Below, one piece after another: positions 1 to 30,000 of a DNA stretch of 64,000 nt. The notes below the pieces were generated by a model. That model worked only from the letters and a program-made list of their open reading frames with translations. It searched no databases and was not told the origin of the DNA. This DNA comes from Mastigias papua (lineage: Eukaryota; Cnidaria; Scyphozoa; Rhizostomeae; Mastigiidae), in assembly GCA_964019165.1 (NCBI GenBank), contig OZ025287.1:2780017-2844016 (forward strand). Reading direction: 5' to 3'. Numbering within the stretch: the stretch's first letter is position 1; each line of letters begins with the position of its first letter. The translations under genes were made by a program, and so were the position numbers.

Positions 1-2130
<2,130 letters not shown>

Positions 2131-2173
2131 AACTAAACCTAAGCCGCATCCACAACGTATATAAATTACATAA

Positions 2174-4355
<2,182 letters not shown>

Positions 4356-4402
4356 GTACCAGCATTATCAACAACAACAACAACAACAAACAACAACAAC
4401 AA
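4356..4402. repeat. (CAA)n microsatellite
   Basis: Run of CAA/AAC trinucleotides with one interruption. No coding frame through it is supported. Confidence 0.9.
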
Positions 4403-4752
4403 CTCTCAGTTTTTATACCAGGATTGCGATTGTTTAGGGTACCCCTCGTCAAGTTGCAAAAGTAAGAGGTTTCTCAGTGAATAAGACAGGTCTACTCTTC
4501 AGGGTAGCAGCTAGCAACGATAATGTTAAAAGTAGTCTGATTTTTTATTCATTTATAAGTTATGAGTAGTGAATCGTTCTTCAGAATGCTAGTATATAAA
4601 ATTGATAAGATTAAAAAGCAGTATTTATGAGAAGACCCTGAGAAGAATATATTACGGAAGATTCAACTACCTGAACTACTTCCTCCAGAAGTTCAGTCAT
4701 CCTACCCCCGTCCCTTTTAGGACGTTGACTGAGCTTATAGGGGGTATTGCAG

Positions 4753-4980
4753 GATTTTTGGAGATATTTCATGACTATTACCCAAGTACTGGGTGATACT
4801 GCAGCAATATTGGCTAGTACTACCCAGGTATTAGTTGAAAATGCAGGAATATTGACTTGTATTGCACGAGTACTGGTTGATAATGCAGGAATATTGGCTA
4901 GTATTGCCCAGGTATTGCTTGGTAATGCAGAAATATTGGCTAGAATTGCACGAGTATTGGTTGATAATGCAGAATAAGTG
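4753..4980. repeat. 42-bp minisatellite, about five copies
   Basis: Diverged tandem units of 42 bp (14 codons) built around an AATATTGGCTAG-TATTGC core. On the + strand they read as repeated I-L-A-x-I-A-x-V-L-x-x-N-A-x units; the minus strand is also open through the array (4611-5015). Because the unit is a multiple of three, an open frame in one copy stays open in all, so this does not prove coding. No start, splice or domain evidence identifies a gene. Confidence 0.8.
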
Positions 4981-5870
4981 TGTGAATTTGCAGAGGTACT
5001 TGCTGATGTTGCCAATGCATGTATATTTTTCTCTAGTGCCAGATAATCAAGCCAATTTATTTCCTACGAATGAATCACTTTAAATTCTATTTATATGTGG
5101 TAATAGCAAGATTTTATCTATCAGCGTTCGCTAGGTTGAGTGCCGATCAATATATTGTAATATATGGCAAAAACGGAGGAAAGCCAGCCAATGAGTGTTG
5201 CTATTGCTGTTGTTCTCGTATAGATTTGATGTTAGCATCATCAGCACATGGTATACCGATATCTAATTAGTGGAAGTTGATTATTACTAACAATCAAAGT
5301 TCCCCATACCTGTTCAACGCTGCATTCTAACATTTTGTTCAACATCCTGCTTGCCCCTGCTAATTGATATCTCTAATAGTATTCCGATCTGTTCAACAAA
5401 TCATAATGGCCAGTAGTATACTTGTTATAAAAGCACTGTTTTATCATGAATAATTTAAAAGAAAAATGAAAAAATATTAGCGCAAAATGTAATGCAGACT
5501 ACCGAAATTTGTAGTTATCATAAGTAATTTAAAAGAGAATATAGTAGCATGCAAAATACTGCTATCAATATGTGTGCCTTTAGACCTGATAAAGAGAGCT
5601 CAAGATCATCTTTTGCTTGTCTGATATCTGTCGGGAGTGAGTTGTATAAACTCGTATCCATAAATAAAACCAGACATTAGCAAACTCTACTATTTTACTG
5701 CATCTGCCTTTGCTAGCGATCATTACTTTTTAAGGAACTTTCCATAAGCGAGGAAGTCCCTTAAAAAGAGCCACAAAGCTGGGTAAAAGCTTTATGACCA
5801 CACTGTGTAGACAAATTGGTAAGAAGTAGACATCACACATTTCACGTTGACGGTGATAAAATCACACTAT
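4981..5870. other. Non-coding stretch, no gene recognised
   Basis: AT-rich sequence with only short reading frames that lack motifs. No transposon ends or RNA genes recognised. Confidence 0.5.
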
Positions 5871-6038
5871 CTTTTTACATAATGCTAGAACAAACGCAAA
5901 GAGTACCACGCCTTCCTTGAACAAGCTGTTGAATGGGCCCCAACAACTGGCAAACTTTTTACATAATGCTAGAACAAACGCAAAGAGTACCATGCCTTCC
6001 TTGAACAAGCTGTTGAATGGGCCCCAACAACTGGCAAA
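5871..6038. repeat. Tandem duplication, 2 x 84 bp
   Basis: The segment starting CTTTTTACATAATGCTAGAA at 5871 repeats at 5955 with one difference seen (CCACGCC versus CCATGCC). Each copy ends in GGGCCCCAACAACTGGCAAA. No reading frame of interest is attached. Confidence 0.95.
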
Positions 6039-6752
6039 CTTGTTGAATTTGCCGGAAGCTATTGGGTACTTTCCCTATTAGTTAGAATGCTAAAAAATGC
6101 CCTGCATAAGATACAAAAGCAATGGCACGAGGTCTGTAGAACTTCATCAAAAGTCCACCATTAGCAGGGATAGACATTTTATATTTTACACTGTTTAGTT
6201 ACTGTACTGATGTATATGTACAAGACATTTCCATAAGCATATTACTCAATGAGTTTCAAGGTTATCTGGTAGAGATAAATCTCACAGTGCTTTAGATTGC
6301 ATAAAAGCCTTTGACTTAATCACTGCACAGCAAATTTCAATACGCGAGGTTACATTGCATGAATAATTAAAGACACGTGCCGATTTCTCTTACTCACCAT
6401 AGTAGGATGTTTGTTTTTTCAATAAAATTGAGAGAGCTTCCCGATAATTGGTTAAATTTGATCTCATTTTTGGACTCCCTTACCGTAGTTTATTCGTGCT
6501 TCTATAATCTACAAATCCTCAGCGAGATAGATTTTCATGAACTGTATATCTCTATTTACTAATAAATACTTTTCTGTAATCTCCATCATAAAACTATCCC
6601 AAACTTATAGATCTGTTGATATCTTCACCTAAATTTTATTTAATATATGACTGTAGATTATTCGCATGACGTAGCTTCATATAGGGGAACGGTACTGGAC
6701 TTACTAACATCTGATAAAACACAGTTCTTATCTATAGACAAAGGGAATCACT
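6039..6752. other. Non-coding stretch, no gene recognised
   Basis: No supported gene, RNA or repeat. A frame of about 61 codons at 6377-6562 has no recognisable features. Confidence 0.5.
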
Positions 6753-7033
6753 GCCTAAGTAATACCTGGGCATTGCACGGCCCGCGGGCCACATACGCCC
6801 CTTTGGTTACCCCTAATCGGCCTTTGAAGGGCTGTTTAGAACAGTAAGCATACCTCATATTTCATCTCATGCATAGACTAAATCTGCTTTTGTTTGCAAG
6901 TTGTTTTTAAGTTACGCATACTAAAATATAGTTAACAGTATGTTGAATTGAGTTCAGTCTTCTTGCCAGGCGCCCACAGTATTTGTTTTTCATGTGGCCC
7001 ATGGAGAAATAACTGCCCATCCCTAGTCTAGGC
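6753..7033. mobile_element. Possible hAT-like non-autonomous element
   Basis: The left part contains CCTGGGCATTGCACGGCC followed by GCGGGCCACAT. The right part, read in reverse complement, contains GGGATGGGCAGTTA followed by CCATGGGCCACAT. These weakly matching inverted ends with GGGC and GGGCCACAT blocks resemble degenerate hAT-type termini. No convincing 8-bp target duplication or transposase is seen, so the boundaries and class are tentative. Confidence 0.4.
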
Positions 7034-10000
7034 TATCGAAATTAGTTTTAGCTCCCCTTCTTTCAGGGCTACTTGGCAGTCATCTGATTGACTGCTTCTA
7101 ATGGTAGAAGTTCGTTCATTCTCCTATTACTCCTTCGTAATCATGATGTCTGTTGATATGTCTATATATGATGTATATTGAGTATTGTATTTGAGATTTC
7201 AAATAGATTTTTTGGAGAACATGTTAAAACAATGGAATGTCATATCGCAAAAGGGGACTCAATATTTCTAATACCAAGGTAGCGTTTCTGTCATTAGGAA
7301 TACAGATATAGGTTTATTCTCCATCAAAATTTTTCTTACTTTGATGCAAAATTTATCTTAAAATTTCTTGAAAGTATTCCTTTCTATAACCACTCATGCA
7401 ACATGCTGTTTGAAACAAGTTTCAAATATCTCAAATAAGGGAACAGGATTCATTTGCACACAATTTGAAAAATGCAACTTTACCAATGATTAATGATTGA
7501 GCAACTGTACCAAATGGATTTGCCTGTAGCTACGTAATCTTGAGTATAAGAGCCACAACGAAGAACATTGCAAGGACCAAAACAAGAAGAAGCACTTTTT
7601 TGAAAATTATTTAATTGACATATTCATATTTTAAATGAAATAGCTACGTAGTCACTATTGGATTATCATGTCATTTTTTGCACAAATATTCCCAATCTGA
7701 AAATTTATAGTAAAACATGACCATTACCCAATGAATATAATTATTCAACTATAATTCCTATATTCTCGTCATGTCAAATGGAGCGAGAAAAGAGGCGACA
7801 AACTGCGTTTTCGCTTGCAAGTGTTGATAATCCTATGCATTGATTACTGTCACATCCTCTGTATTGCTGTCCCCAAAAGTAGCATTTTGCTAGCTAAACA
7901 ATAACAGAACAGTGCAGTTTCATAACTGGAAACACACAGCCCCGTTACAGCTAACTTGAATTACCAATTACACAAAAGTATTTAATCATCAATTTTGTTT
8001 CAGCGTTGAAGTGAATATGCCTTGCGATTATACTGTGGTGGTCAAAAGTTTTATTGTTTCCTACACGGATTATAATTGAGACAGAGATTTGCTGTGAAGC
8101 TCGTGCACTGTTTGGCCTAGGTGCTGAATTATTCAGTACATTTAAAACCAATGTCTAAGAAGCATCGATAACGGGGGTGCTGCACAATGCTTTAAAAATA
8201 GACCTTATTTCTCTCTTCTTACTTTAAATACTCTACATCTATGACTTTAAGCACATATGTGAGTAACTTATCATTAATCCCTCACTTCTGCTACGCATTT
8301 TTTAATATGAGACCTGGCTCAAGGTCTAGTAGTAAATGTTCTTGACTTTGGCTACATTTTAGTTCTAAAAGGTTCTTACAAGTTTCTTCAGTCAATGAGA
8401 AAGATTGCGGTGATAACAAAAGCAAAACGGAAAACATTGTCTTTTATAGTGTCTTCTAAGTTTAGCACATTGAGCATACTGTAGTGGAAACTTCCTAAAT
8501 CTGTGGGGGCAAATGGGTTTCCGAAAATGTAAAGGTTGGCATAGAAATTTCTTAAGTTTGTTGACTCTTTCTTGTAGTTCTAAAAGTTTCTTAAATTAAA
8601 GGGTGTCTATTACTAGGTTTCTTATAAACCCGCTTCCTATCAATAAACTTGTGCATCGTTATTTCATTCATGAAGTGTCCATGCAGGGTAGTGTGCTTCA
8701 GAAACGTTGTAGAAGGGGACTCGAGGGGCTCCCTTTGTAACAGTGAAGAGTTTGGGGGCCCAGCCCTTCTTCCAATGAGCGTAAGCTAGTTTGGCGAACT
8801 CCCAGCTTGGTAGCAGTGGCGCACATTTTGATATTTTTTGGGGGGGGAGCAGACCACGGGAATCTAGGACGAACGCCGAGGATCACTTTTAGAAGCTACC
8901 CCCTCAAAAGGTCCATTATTGTGTGTATGCAAATTTGAACAATTCAGGATGAAGCTTGAGTGTGATCATGGGTGTGGTGTATAGGACAGCCTGCAGCACC
9001 ACCCGTAATCAACTTTTTACAATGGCATCTCTGATGTACCTTGAGTTAGAAGTACACGGAGAACTGCTTCAAAAACCTATAGGGAAATGTGTTAGAATTC
9101 TCAATCAGTAATCTTCGATGAAAGTAGACAATTTAATGTTGCTAAATGACATTTTACATATATGCTCTTGCGCATATTTTCGGTCTGAGTAAACACCCTG
9201 ACCTGATTTATCCATCTTTTGAAGTGACACGTGCCATTCGAAAAGAGGATCAAGTACTTTTGGCATGAATCAGAGGCAAACAAAAGATGGAAGATAAAAT
9301 CCTTTGCATTGAGACCTCTGTTCAGTTGTTTTGAATTAAAAACAAATGCTCGACCCAGATACAACAACTGATAATGCCGGACACAATCAACACGCTAATT
9401 ATAGTCTTTGTGGGATAAATTTTTGAATCAATTGTGGTCATTTGCAGTATCATTGCTAGAATGTATAGGTTTATCTTCAAGACGGCAGAACAATGCGATA
9501 ACATCTGTTTGCAGCATGAAAGAAACTTAATGCTATAAGTGAGACCTCTATTATGGGGAAGACACCCCATCTCTTAATATTAACTTAGTGCCTTAGATGC
9601 ATTAAATATAGATTGATTTTGGTATTTATTTATTTTGGTAAGTATTTGAACGCTTTATTGATGAAATAGTTAGCAAAGAAGTTTTGTGCAAGAACTCATT
9701 ATATATAATGCAACAATTATTATATATTATATATTATATATTATACATTCCACCTGGTATTGTTATTTGCATTGATGAGAACTTTTTTGAAGTGAAGGAA
9801 TGAGACATAAAGTTAGCATTTGAAGGGCCAGAAGTGTACTACAATCTATTGAAACAGGACGCTAGAATTTTTGATGCATTAGTTCGCGAAAATCACTGCG
9901 AATGCTGCTAGATTGAAAATTGCAGCAACAGAGTGTTGGTAATGTGGTGATGTGTGCATACTGAATTGAGAGATGGATGTTGAGGATAGTTAAAATGGAA

Positions 10001-12374
10001 TTTTGGATAGGACTTGAATGGTTGTAAATAGAAAGATTTGAAGCGAATAATTAGAACTATTTATCACTTATTGGAACACACCCCTGTACTATTTAGTACC
10101 GATTGCCCAGATATAAAGTAGTAATCAACTCACTGAATCAACTCTGTCTACATCGCCATTTCATAATCTCCTCCGCAAAACCAATACATTTATTTGTATA
10201 ACTTCCCGTATGTAAACACTACAACCCCCTCCCTACTTTTTGAAACTGTGATAAGCTAGGTTAGTCCAAAAATGGTATAATAGCGATTAATGGTTCTCAC
10301 AGGAATATCAGTTAATTTACCCATACTTTCATCTGATGGTTTCTTTCCAGAATGAGCTATCAGAAAGGGCGTTGTCAATCTAAAAGGGCGGACTCCAAGA
10401 AATCAACCCCTAGGGCTTCGCTCCCGGATCCCCGTTCTTACCTTTTCTTCCGTTTCATAATCACCTGTATTGCCAATGGATACTTTATTCATAAGTAATC
10501 AGATAGATAGAAGGAAAAAGTAAGGAAAGAGAGAAAGATAGAAAGAAGGAAGGAAGAGGTACAATATCTAAGCATACCAGATGAGATTGGTAGAAACTAA
10601 AATAGGGATTGGTGAAGACACTTGCAACATAAGCAGGTGTATTAATGTTTCGAAGCAAGAACTGTAAGACAGAGCAGCTGTGTGGCTGGAAAGTTAAAAT
10701 TTGCATACTGGGAGAACTTGGGGAGAGACACTGGAGGCAAATATCCTCGATTTTCACCCTTCAGGCTCACAAAAAATGAGGAAAGCATGTTTTTCAGTGA
10801 TAATGGCTTTTGAGTACAATTTCCTGTTTGAAAATAACTTCACGTACCAAGCAGAAATTGTCAATGGCAAGGAAAATACTGTAAGAATCTGGAAATTACG
10901 CACACTTTGCGAACAGCACACAAAATCGAAGGATTTACTGATGGAATAGGGCCTGTCGCTATATCACAAACCAGCATAAAAGAATCACAACGTGTAAGAA
11001 TCTACATACTAAAATGTTCCAGATTCCTATACACCAGACGTAAAATTTTGACCTTGACAGGCTCAGCAAGAAAACTGGAAGTTTTCTTTCACGAGAAGAG
11101 CATTTCTCCATGCATACTGAGCAAGATAAAGTTGTTATTATGAACTAATACCTAAAATTCTTTATTCATATGTCCTTTATAAGAACCTTTTTAACCTAGG
11201 CCCACAAAAGGAGTTCTTTTATGTGGGTCCATGACAGTGGTCCATGATTCCTACTCACCAGTAGGAGAGAATATGGTAAAAATGCGGGATTTGTGGAAAC
11301 GAGGCTGATGTTATCTTGTTGCTAGGCAAATGACGCTAGACAACTATTGGAATAATGAGGTCCCTTTACAATTCCTAATAAACTGAGGAAGAACCAACGG
11401 AATCTATCAAAACCAGCACAGAAGAGATAAACAGGTATATTAAACTACTTTTCCTGATATATGGGGTAATTGTAACAAATAAATTTCGTGTTCGGTACAA
11501 TGGACTGATGTTTAGATATGGAACATACCCAGGTTCTTTCAGAACCTAGTACCCAAGGAAACAAAGTCATATTTACGCAAGGTATTTGGTAAGATATTTA
11601 GCAGAGTAAATTTTGCTGCACTAAGAGGCGTGAAAACTTAGCGTTATCTTCCTCTAGGATATGTTCGGGGTTTTTTATCTTAATAATGTTAGCATATGAT
11701 GATTATTTTATTATTCAAACTGCCTTCTCAACATACAATAGAAATGACAGTATGTCATCCGACTTTAAGTGACTTATAGAAGGTTACCTTTATCCCGTCG
11801 AAGTGAATAAAGTATTCAATTTGACTTATCAAATGGTGCAGAAAATGGCCTTATATCTGAATATTGTGCGTTCTAATGCAGATCAGAGTTATCACCAGTC
11901 ACCCAGTGGTGTTTGAGCCAAATGCGTTTCGAATAGTGCCTTTCCTAATGTGACATTTATGGCCAGAAAAGTCGTCGATGAGGCCATACCCCTCATATTT
12001 TCTGAAAAATCTCAGAAGGATTGAGTACTTTACATACAGTGAATCAAGAAGGTGGATCCATTGTAGTAAAAGCCCAATTCTTTTAGGATCCCATTTTCTT
12101 AGTTTGATTCATATATCAACATTACTCAAGAAAGAAGGAAATCCAACACCTCTTCTGAGTGTGTAGAATGGAGCTGAGTCCCCACAGGCATTCCTTCTAC
12201 AGCCCTGGTAGCACCCAGTTTACTTTGGTTTTCCATTACTTGTTTTGAAAGGTCAATTTATGAACACCTTGAGTGCTGCTTCAAAGATAGAGTTTACTTG
12301 TGCAGAGATTGAGTATACTTGTAATGTGTTACATCTTTTTGTTTAAATGTTTTGAATGATGGAAGCAATTGCTT
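7034..12374. other. 5.3-kb intergenic stretch, no gene recognised
   Basis: No frame exceeds about 90 codons and none has a recognisable motif. Contents noted: a fragment near 8800-8850 with CAGTGGCGCACATTTTGATA followed by a run of G, resembling a transposon end; ATTATAT repeats at about 9715-9746; and a purine-rich GA/GGAA tract at about 10500-10560. Unrecognised exons of a neighbouring gene cannot be excluded. Confidence 0.5.
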
Positions 12375-12500
12375 CAATAGCATTCTTCTTGGGTGGAATT
12401 ATGTTAAAAAACATTTTTGGGAGGCAGGTAAACAATTCAATAGCATTCTTCTTGGGTGGAATTATGTTAAAAAACATTTTTGGGAGGCAGGTAAACAAAT
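12375..12500. repeat. Tandem duplication, 2 x 63 bp
   Basis: The unit beginning CAATAGCATTCTTCTTGGGT occurs at 12375 and again at 12438, almost identical. At 63 bp it is in-frame, so two overlapping + frames stay open through it. It lies about 620 bp upstream of the PPP1R32-like start codon. There is no evidence that it is translated. Confidence 0.93.
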
Positions 12501-13103
12501 TTATTTTAAGGCACTTGATGACTGGTGGTTTGAAATGGGCAATGCCACTGAATTTAACTATTGTTTGCTAAATTAGAGAGTGTCTAGCAAGTGAGGTTAG
12601 AATGTATCAACGATTTGAATTTTTTAGAAGTCCAACAATTTCCTTAGTATCTCTGTCAATGAAATCATGCCAGTTTTAGCTATTTTTAGCTACTCAATTT
12701 ACTCAGTGATCACATGTAGCATGTATCAATATTGATTAGTCCTCCAGTAAAATGAAGGGAAAGGAAATCAAAAGGATCTCTGATGTAGCACATTTTTATT
12801 TGAGATTGACAGTGAATCATAAGACATTATTGTTACAATTTCCATACATCTTATTTTGTACTGAATTCCAATATAGTTAATTTTTTGTACAAAATGAGCA
12901 TTTCACATGTTGTCTTATGTATTTTATGTTTTTTGTTTTGTGTTATGTATTTTATGTGTTGTCAGCCCTTTCAAATCATCTGAACACTCAATCATATTTC
13001 TTTTAACTGGAATGAAAAAATCCTTTTAAATTGTGGTTTTGCTTTTGTATCAGCAATCCATGCATAGCAAATGACAGCATATCTGCTTTCTCTCAACTTC
13101 TAG
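12501..13103 (+). other. Upstream region of the PPP1R32-like gene
   Basis: No coding exon recognised. The region ends in a pyrimidine-rich tract and TAG at 13091-13103, a good 3' splice acceptor only 13 nt before the start codon. A 5'-UTR intron (first exon further upstream) or a trans-splice acceptor is therefore likely. I could not place a promoter or first exon. Confidence 0.45.
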
Positions 13104-13116
13104 ACTAGCAAGAAAA

Positions 13117-19789
<6,673 letters not shown>

Positions 19790-20104
19790 GAAAATCTCAA
19801 CCATGATACGCGTGAATATTTTGCAGAATTTTCAAATGATTTTTACTACAAGTGAATTATGCATCCATGATTATCAGTTGCCCGGATTTCCATGTCACTT
19901 TTTTACTTTTTAGTTGCATTTGTACATAGGTATTTTTCTAAGCACCAATGTAGCAGAGATTTATCAACATTTACATCAGTCTTATGTACTATGTCAAATT
20001 TGGCTATGAATGTTTAATACTTCTTTTATGACTTGAAAAAGTAGGCCGCCTGTTTTTTCTAGTTTTACTGAGAGAGAATACATGTTGTTTTTTCTATTCG
20101 ATGC

Positions 20105-20110
20105 AATAAA
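20105..20110 (+). other. Polyadenylation signal AATAAA of the PPP1R32-like gene
   Basis: Canonical AATAAA 316 nt after the stop codon, followed by a T/G-rich stretch (TTTTGTTGTTTTTC) as expected downstream of a cleavage site. It implies a 3' UTR of roughly 330-350 nt. Confidence 0.6.
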
Positions 20111-20498
20111 TTTTGTTGTTTTTCTTAAGACAACAAATTACCTGAAAAGTCACATGCAAAGCACTAAACTACACTTAAAAGACGGAACTCAGGTAGAGCA
20201 ACATACCATGACTCCCTCTGGGGTTAAAAGTATAACTAAATACAACTAATAATACAAACAATATAATATATAATATATAATATATAAAGGAAACCTTTTT
20301 AGCATGAAAATATGCTTAATCCCATTTCTCACTTGACATCAAGGGGAGCTACGTCAAATTTTTAGAACCCTGCCACAACAATGGAAACAACTGCTCTTGC
20401 TACTGCTCAATATAGATGATCCCGGTAGCAAGAACACTGTTAGATAAGTAATGTTTTAGTAACCATAGTAATTTACACAAAAATTTTCCATGTTTGTT

Positions 20499-20987
20499 AA
20501 GCCTTGTTTCCATATGATCGCTGATGGTCGCTGAAGTTTAGTAGCGATCCTGAAAAATTAATGGAAAGATCATAAACGATCCACGGCTATCCAAGTACAG
20601 TTGAGATGAAAACAGAAAAGCAATTATCAGGAATTATGAAAAAGAGGCTGGAGATAAGAAGCTCGACAGAGTAAGATAGTAAATTTAGTTGAGATTTTGA
20701 AAGCAAAATGAAGAAGATAAATTTTTGAGCGGTGCCACATTGACTCTCTTCCCTCTGTACAGAAAGTAACACGAAGACACTTGCTTGCTGCAAGAATTGT
20801 TTCTCATTCATTTGTCACCATTGCAACAACTAATAGTTCATGCAAATTCTCGCCAAAAGTATCCAGATAGCCTAGCAATTTTAAGCAATCCTCGGCAATC
20901 TCCAGCAATCCTCAGCATTCTTCAGCAATTCTCAGCAATCCTCAGCGATCTTCATTGAACCTCAGTGATGATATGGAAACCAAGCTT
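20499..20987. mobile_element. MITE with about 40-bp imperfect inverted ends
   Basis: The left end reads AAGCCTTGTTTCCATATGAT then CGCTGATGG...GCTGAAG. The reverse complement of the right end reads AAGCTTGGTTTCCATATCAT then CACTGAGG...ATGAAG. No transposase frame lies inside. The right half contains a small expansion of about ten ATCCTCAGCA-like decamers (20874-20960). The superfamily is not assigned. Confidence 0.7.
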
Positions 20988-22501
20988 TACGCATGTCCTG
21001 CCCGATTCACAATCCAAGCAGCATTTGAAAGTTTGCATTGGTCTCCATCGCCTGATTCCTTAGTGCATGACACAAACGTTTCTATGTAACTAGTCTTTTG
21101 TTACAATTAAACTACATTGTGATTGTTCTCTTTGAAGCTACATACGGCGCAAAAGGGTTTGCACTCAATTTCTTGTTTTTACAGTGTAGGCCGCCTATGC
21201 TCTTTCATCATACCAAAGGATCTACGAAAATGTGCTAGACATGCCATTGAGCTACTACTTGACATCTCCGCCAATCAAATTGATCCTGCTGGCTGTAAAA
21301 ATATATTCCTGAAATATAAATAAAGTATATTCATAATGAATTAGACTGTACATTAAAGAATAATGCTATTGGCAGTCATACAAGATGGCTGGAATGGAAC
21401 GATGCAGGGCTAACTTGACCCGCTTGTAGAAAACGCTAGAAGCTTTTGTAGATCTTGCAGTATTCGTAGTCCCGTGTGCATTCAAGCGATGGATTTTCTT
21501 TCACCTTACAAATTAGACGTTTCTTTTTACCCATTATCTTTGATAAATGCTTGATCAGAGATTGGTTAAGCTAATGAAGCATTGTTAAAGACAAGCGACT
21601 GATTGGTTGCCGAGAACAAAGGCTTTGATGCAAGTCGACACGCAATGAGCAACACCTGTTACCCAGTGATTTTGCTGGGGAATATCAATTTCTGCAAGAA
21701 TATTGCAAAAGGTTGCCAAAAATAATAAATTATAAAGTCTTATGGATTTCAGCTTTGTAATGCGGTGAGTCTTGGTTTTTAAAATCTCCATGAATTTATA
21801 AATTTTTTTATATTTTAGCACTTATCAAAGACCTTCCTTAGTAACAGTTTTGTCTCTAAACTCAAAAGTTTTTACTCCTTGTTTCCTAGTATACCCCAGT
21901 TATTCGTTTTTATCAACCAGATAGACAGTTTACTGCGTGTTTAGCTAAATTTATTTGAGCTTTATTAACCTCGTTTGGCTATCCATTCTGTGTGTGTAGA
22001 TTTCGATTTTTTGCAACGTATGCACAACAGGACTAATGTTGGGTTTGAAAACAACAGACTAGTGGAAAAGACAACAAAAATATATTGACTTAGATGCTAT
22101 ATCTGCAAAATAGCGAAGTTCAATAATGATTTCTTAACATTTTAGCGTTAAATGTTGAGGCTATTTAGATTTCTGTTTCGATTCAATGAGCCCTAGGGAT
22201 TTTTAACTATCTGTTCACGATTCTGAACAATAAACCACCGTCACATGATCCGAATCCAGATACTCTGTAAGATAATAGAAAACCTGGGCCAAAGAATGAG
22301 TTTCCATGAAAAATCAATCGGAAGCCTTTTCTTAAACATTTAAAGTCATAGGGTTAATTGCTTCCAGCTTTAACTCCAATACAAATATCAAAGCACTTTT
22401 TACTTCTTCGACTACAAATATTGGTTTTACAGTTGAATGCGATGTATCTCGTTTTGGGGATTGACCTTACCTCATTCCAGTAATTGCTTTTGCTCCTACA
22501 G
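20988..22501. other. Intergenic region upstream of the nematocyst-type gene
   Basis: No gene recognised. It ends with a pyrimidine-rich tract and CAG at 22488-22501, a strong 3' splice acceptor just 3 nt before the ATG of the downstream gene. The promoter and an untranslated first exon presumably lie in or beyond this stretch, or the transcript is trans-spliced here. No TATA box could be assigned. Confidence 0.45.
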
Positions 22502-22504
22502 GAT

Positions 22505-28256
<5,752 letters not shown>

Positions 28257-30000
28257 AGTAAGTTTGCTAATCATCCTTAGCTTTGATTTTTGATAATTCA
28301 TTGGCTGCAAGACTTATGCAATTGGATTATCGCCATTTGGGAACATTCCATCTTCATACACAAGTCGTTTTTTCATACTTTTGTAATGGTTGGTTGAAAA
28401 ACTGCAGAAGATTTTCTCAATAGTATACGTGCTCTTCAGCTAGTTAGGGCAGAATTAGCTCCATGCATAAGTTCAGCTGGTTAGGGCAGAATTAGCTCCA
28501 TGCATAAGTTTTAGTCAGATAGGCCTACCCATCTTAGCAAAAACATCTAGTGAATCATGCCAACATATCGCCGCTTCTAAATAAGACTAGTGACTGTCAA
28601 TCCATCTTGCACTTCATTTTCAATTCGACCTAGAAGTTTTATCCAATTTCTAAGGAAGCGTTGTCATATCTAGTTGTGAAGAATTTTTTACACTAAACGA
28701 GAAGTCTTTTTAGTGCATCGCGAACACCTTAAGACAATTTCATTTAAGCCAAAGCATGCACGCAATGAATTCTGCTAATTTGCTATGCATGTCTTCATAT
28801 GATTACATAGCAATGAAATCATCTTATTTCACCATAAAAAAGGAAATGCATGAGAACCTCAGTGGCCGAATGACTCCTAGTTGGGAAGAATTCGAACGCG
28901 ACTAAAAATTTCGAGAGAATTATGCCCTACTTTTCGAACAAACTATAGGAGCTTCAATTTATCTTAACCAGTAATTATAGTGAAACGTATTATTCAATTT
29001 TGTTTCATATGGGAAATATTGCTTCAGTTTTGAAGAAATCAAGCTCTCAGCCATTGTTTTGGAGCAAATTATATTCGAGAACAGAGGTCCCACTATACTA
29101 GCAACCTTCAACAATACCTGCCTATACAACGCCCCAGAATTTAACTACTGGAAAAGGATCATTACTTCAGATATATTAAATGACTGTAACAAGCAGTTGT
29201 AGAAATATTTACACCAAAAAGTGCCTCTTTACTTGCAAACTACGGCGTGGAAGTCTCCATGATAAAATATTTGTAGTGAAAGGTATATCTCGCTTGTCAA
29301 CTAAATAATTCTTTATGTATTTTTTATACGATTGCAAGTTTGCGGTATGCGTTTTCAAGCCGATTACGTATTTTAGGCTTATTGATGAAAATATCATGCA
29401 GTCTTATTGCTTTTTGTAAAAGCTATCTGTACATATATTTGTCTATCTCCCCTCCCCAATTCTCATTGATAGTCCAAATTCAGAACTTAGTAGATCAAGG
29501 GAGGTTTTAAAGTTCATAGTTTAATATTTAAATCAGTAATAACTTTATGAGTAGTATTTTAAAGTTTCATATAATATGATTAATTCAAAGCACAACTTCA
29601 TTGCACATTTTCTATATCTTGTTATTTGTTAAATTTAGATAGAGTTAAATTTAGAGCGCATGCACATTTTCACCGACCAAAGTAAAAACCGTCTCAAAAA
29701 AAATTAAATGGGATGTATCTCATAAACTTTATCCGTTTGAAACAAAGAAAGACTTTAAAGTATGCCAGATATATATAAATGACAACAGTCTATATTTGAT
29801 CAGAAAAACTTTCTTACAGGATGAAGGCAATATCCTTCGTAAATTGAAGAAAAGTAATCCAACTGCCACATAGATCAATTTTTAGCAAAAAGCGTATAAA
29901 TAACTTTTCCAGTGGTTTTCAATGAAGATTAATAGAGTGAAATATGGCATCATCGATTCGCCAATGCACTAGTTTTGCCTCTGGATACAAAGTTGAAAGC
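28257..30000. other. Intergenic region, no gene recognised
   Basis: Contains the 3' UTR of the nematocyst-type gene. It also contains a 2 x 37-bp tandem duplication (28435-28508, unit TTCAGCTAGTTAGGGCAGAA onward). No canonical AATAAA was found in the first several hundred bases; an ATTAAA occurs near 29175. No further gene or mobile element recognised. Confidence 0.5.
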
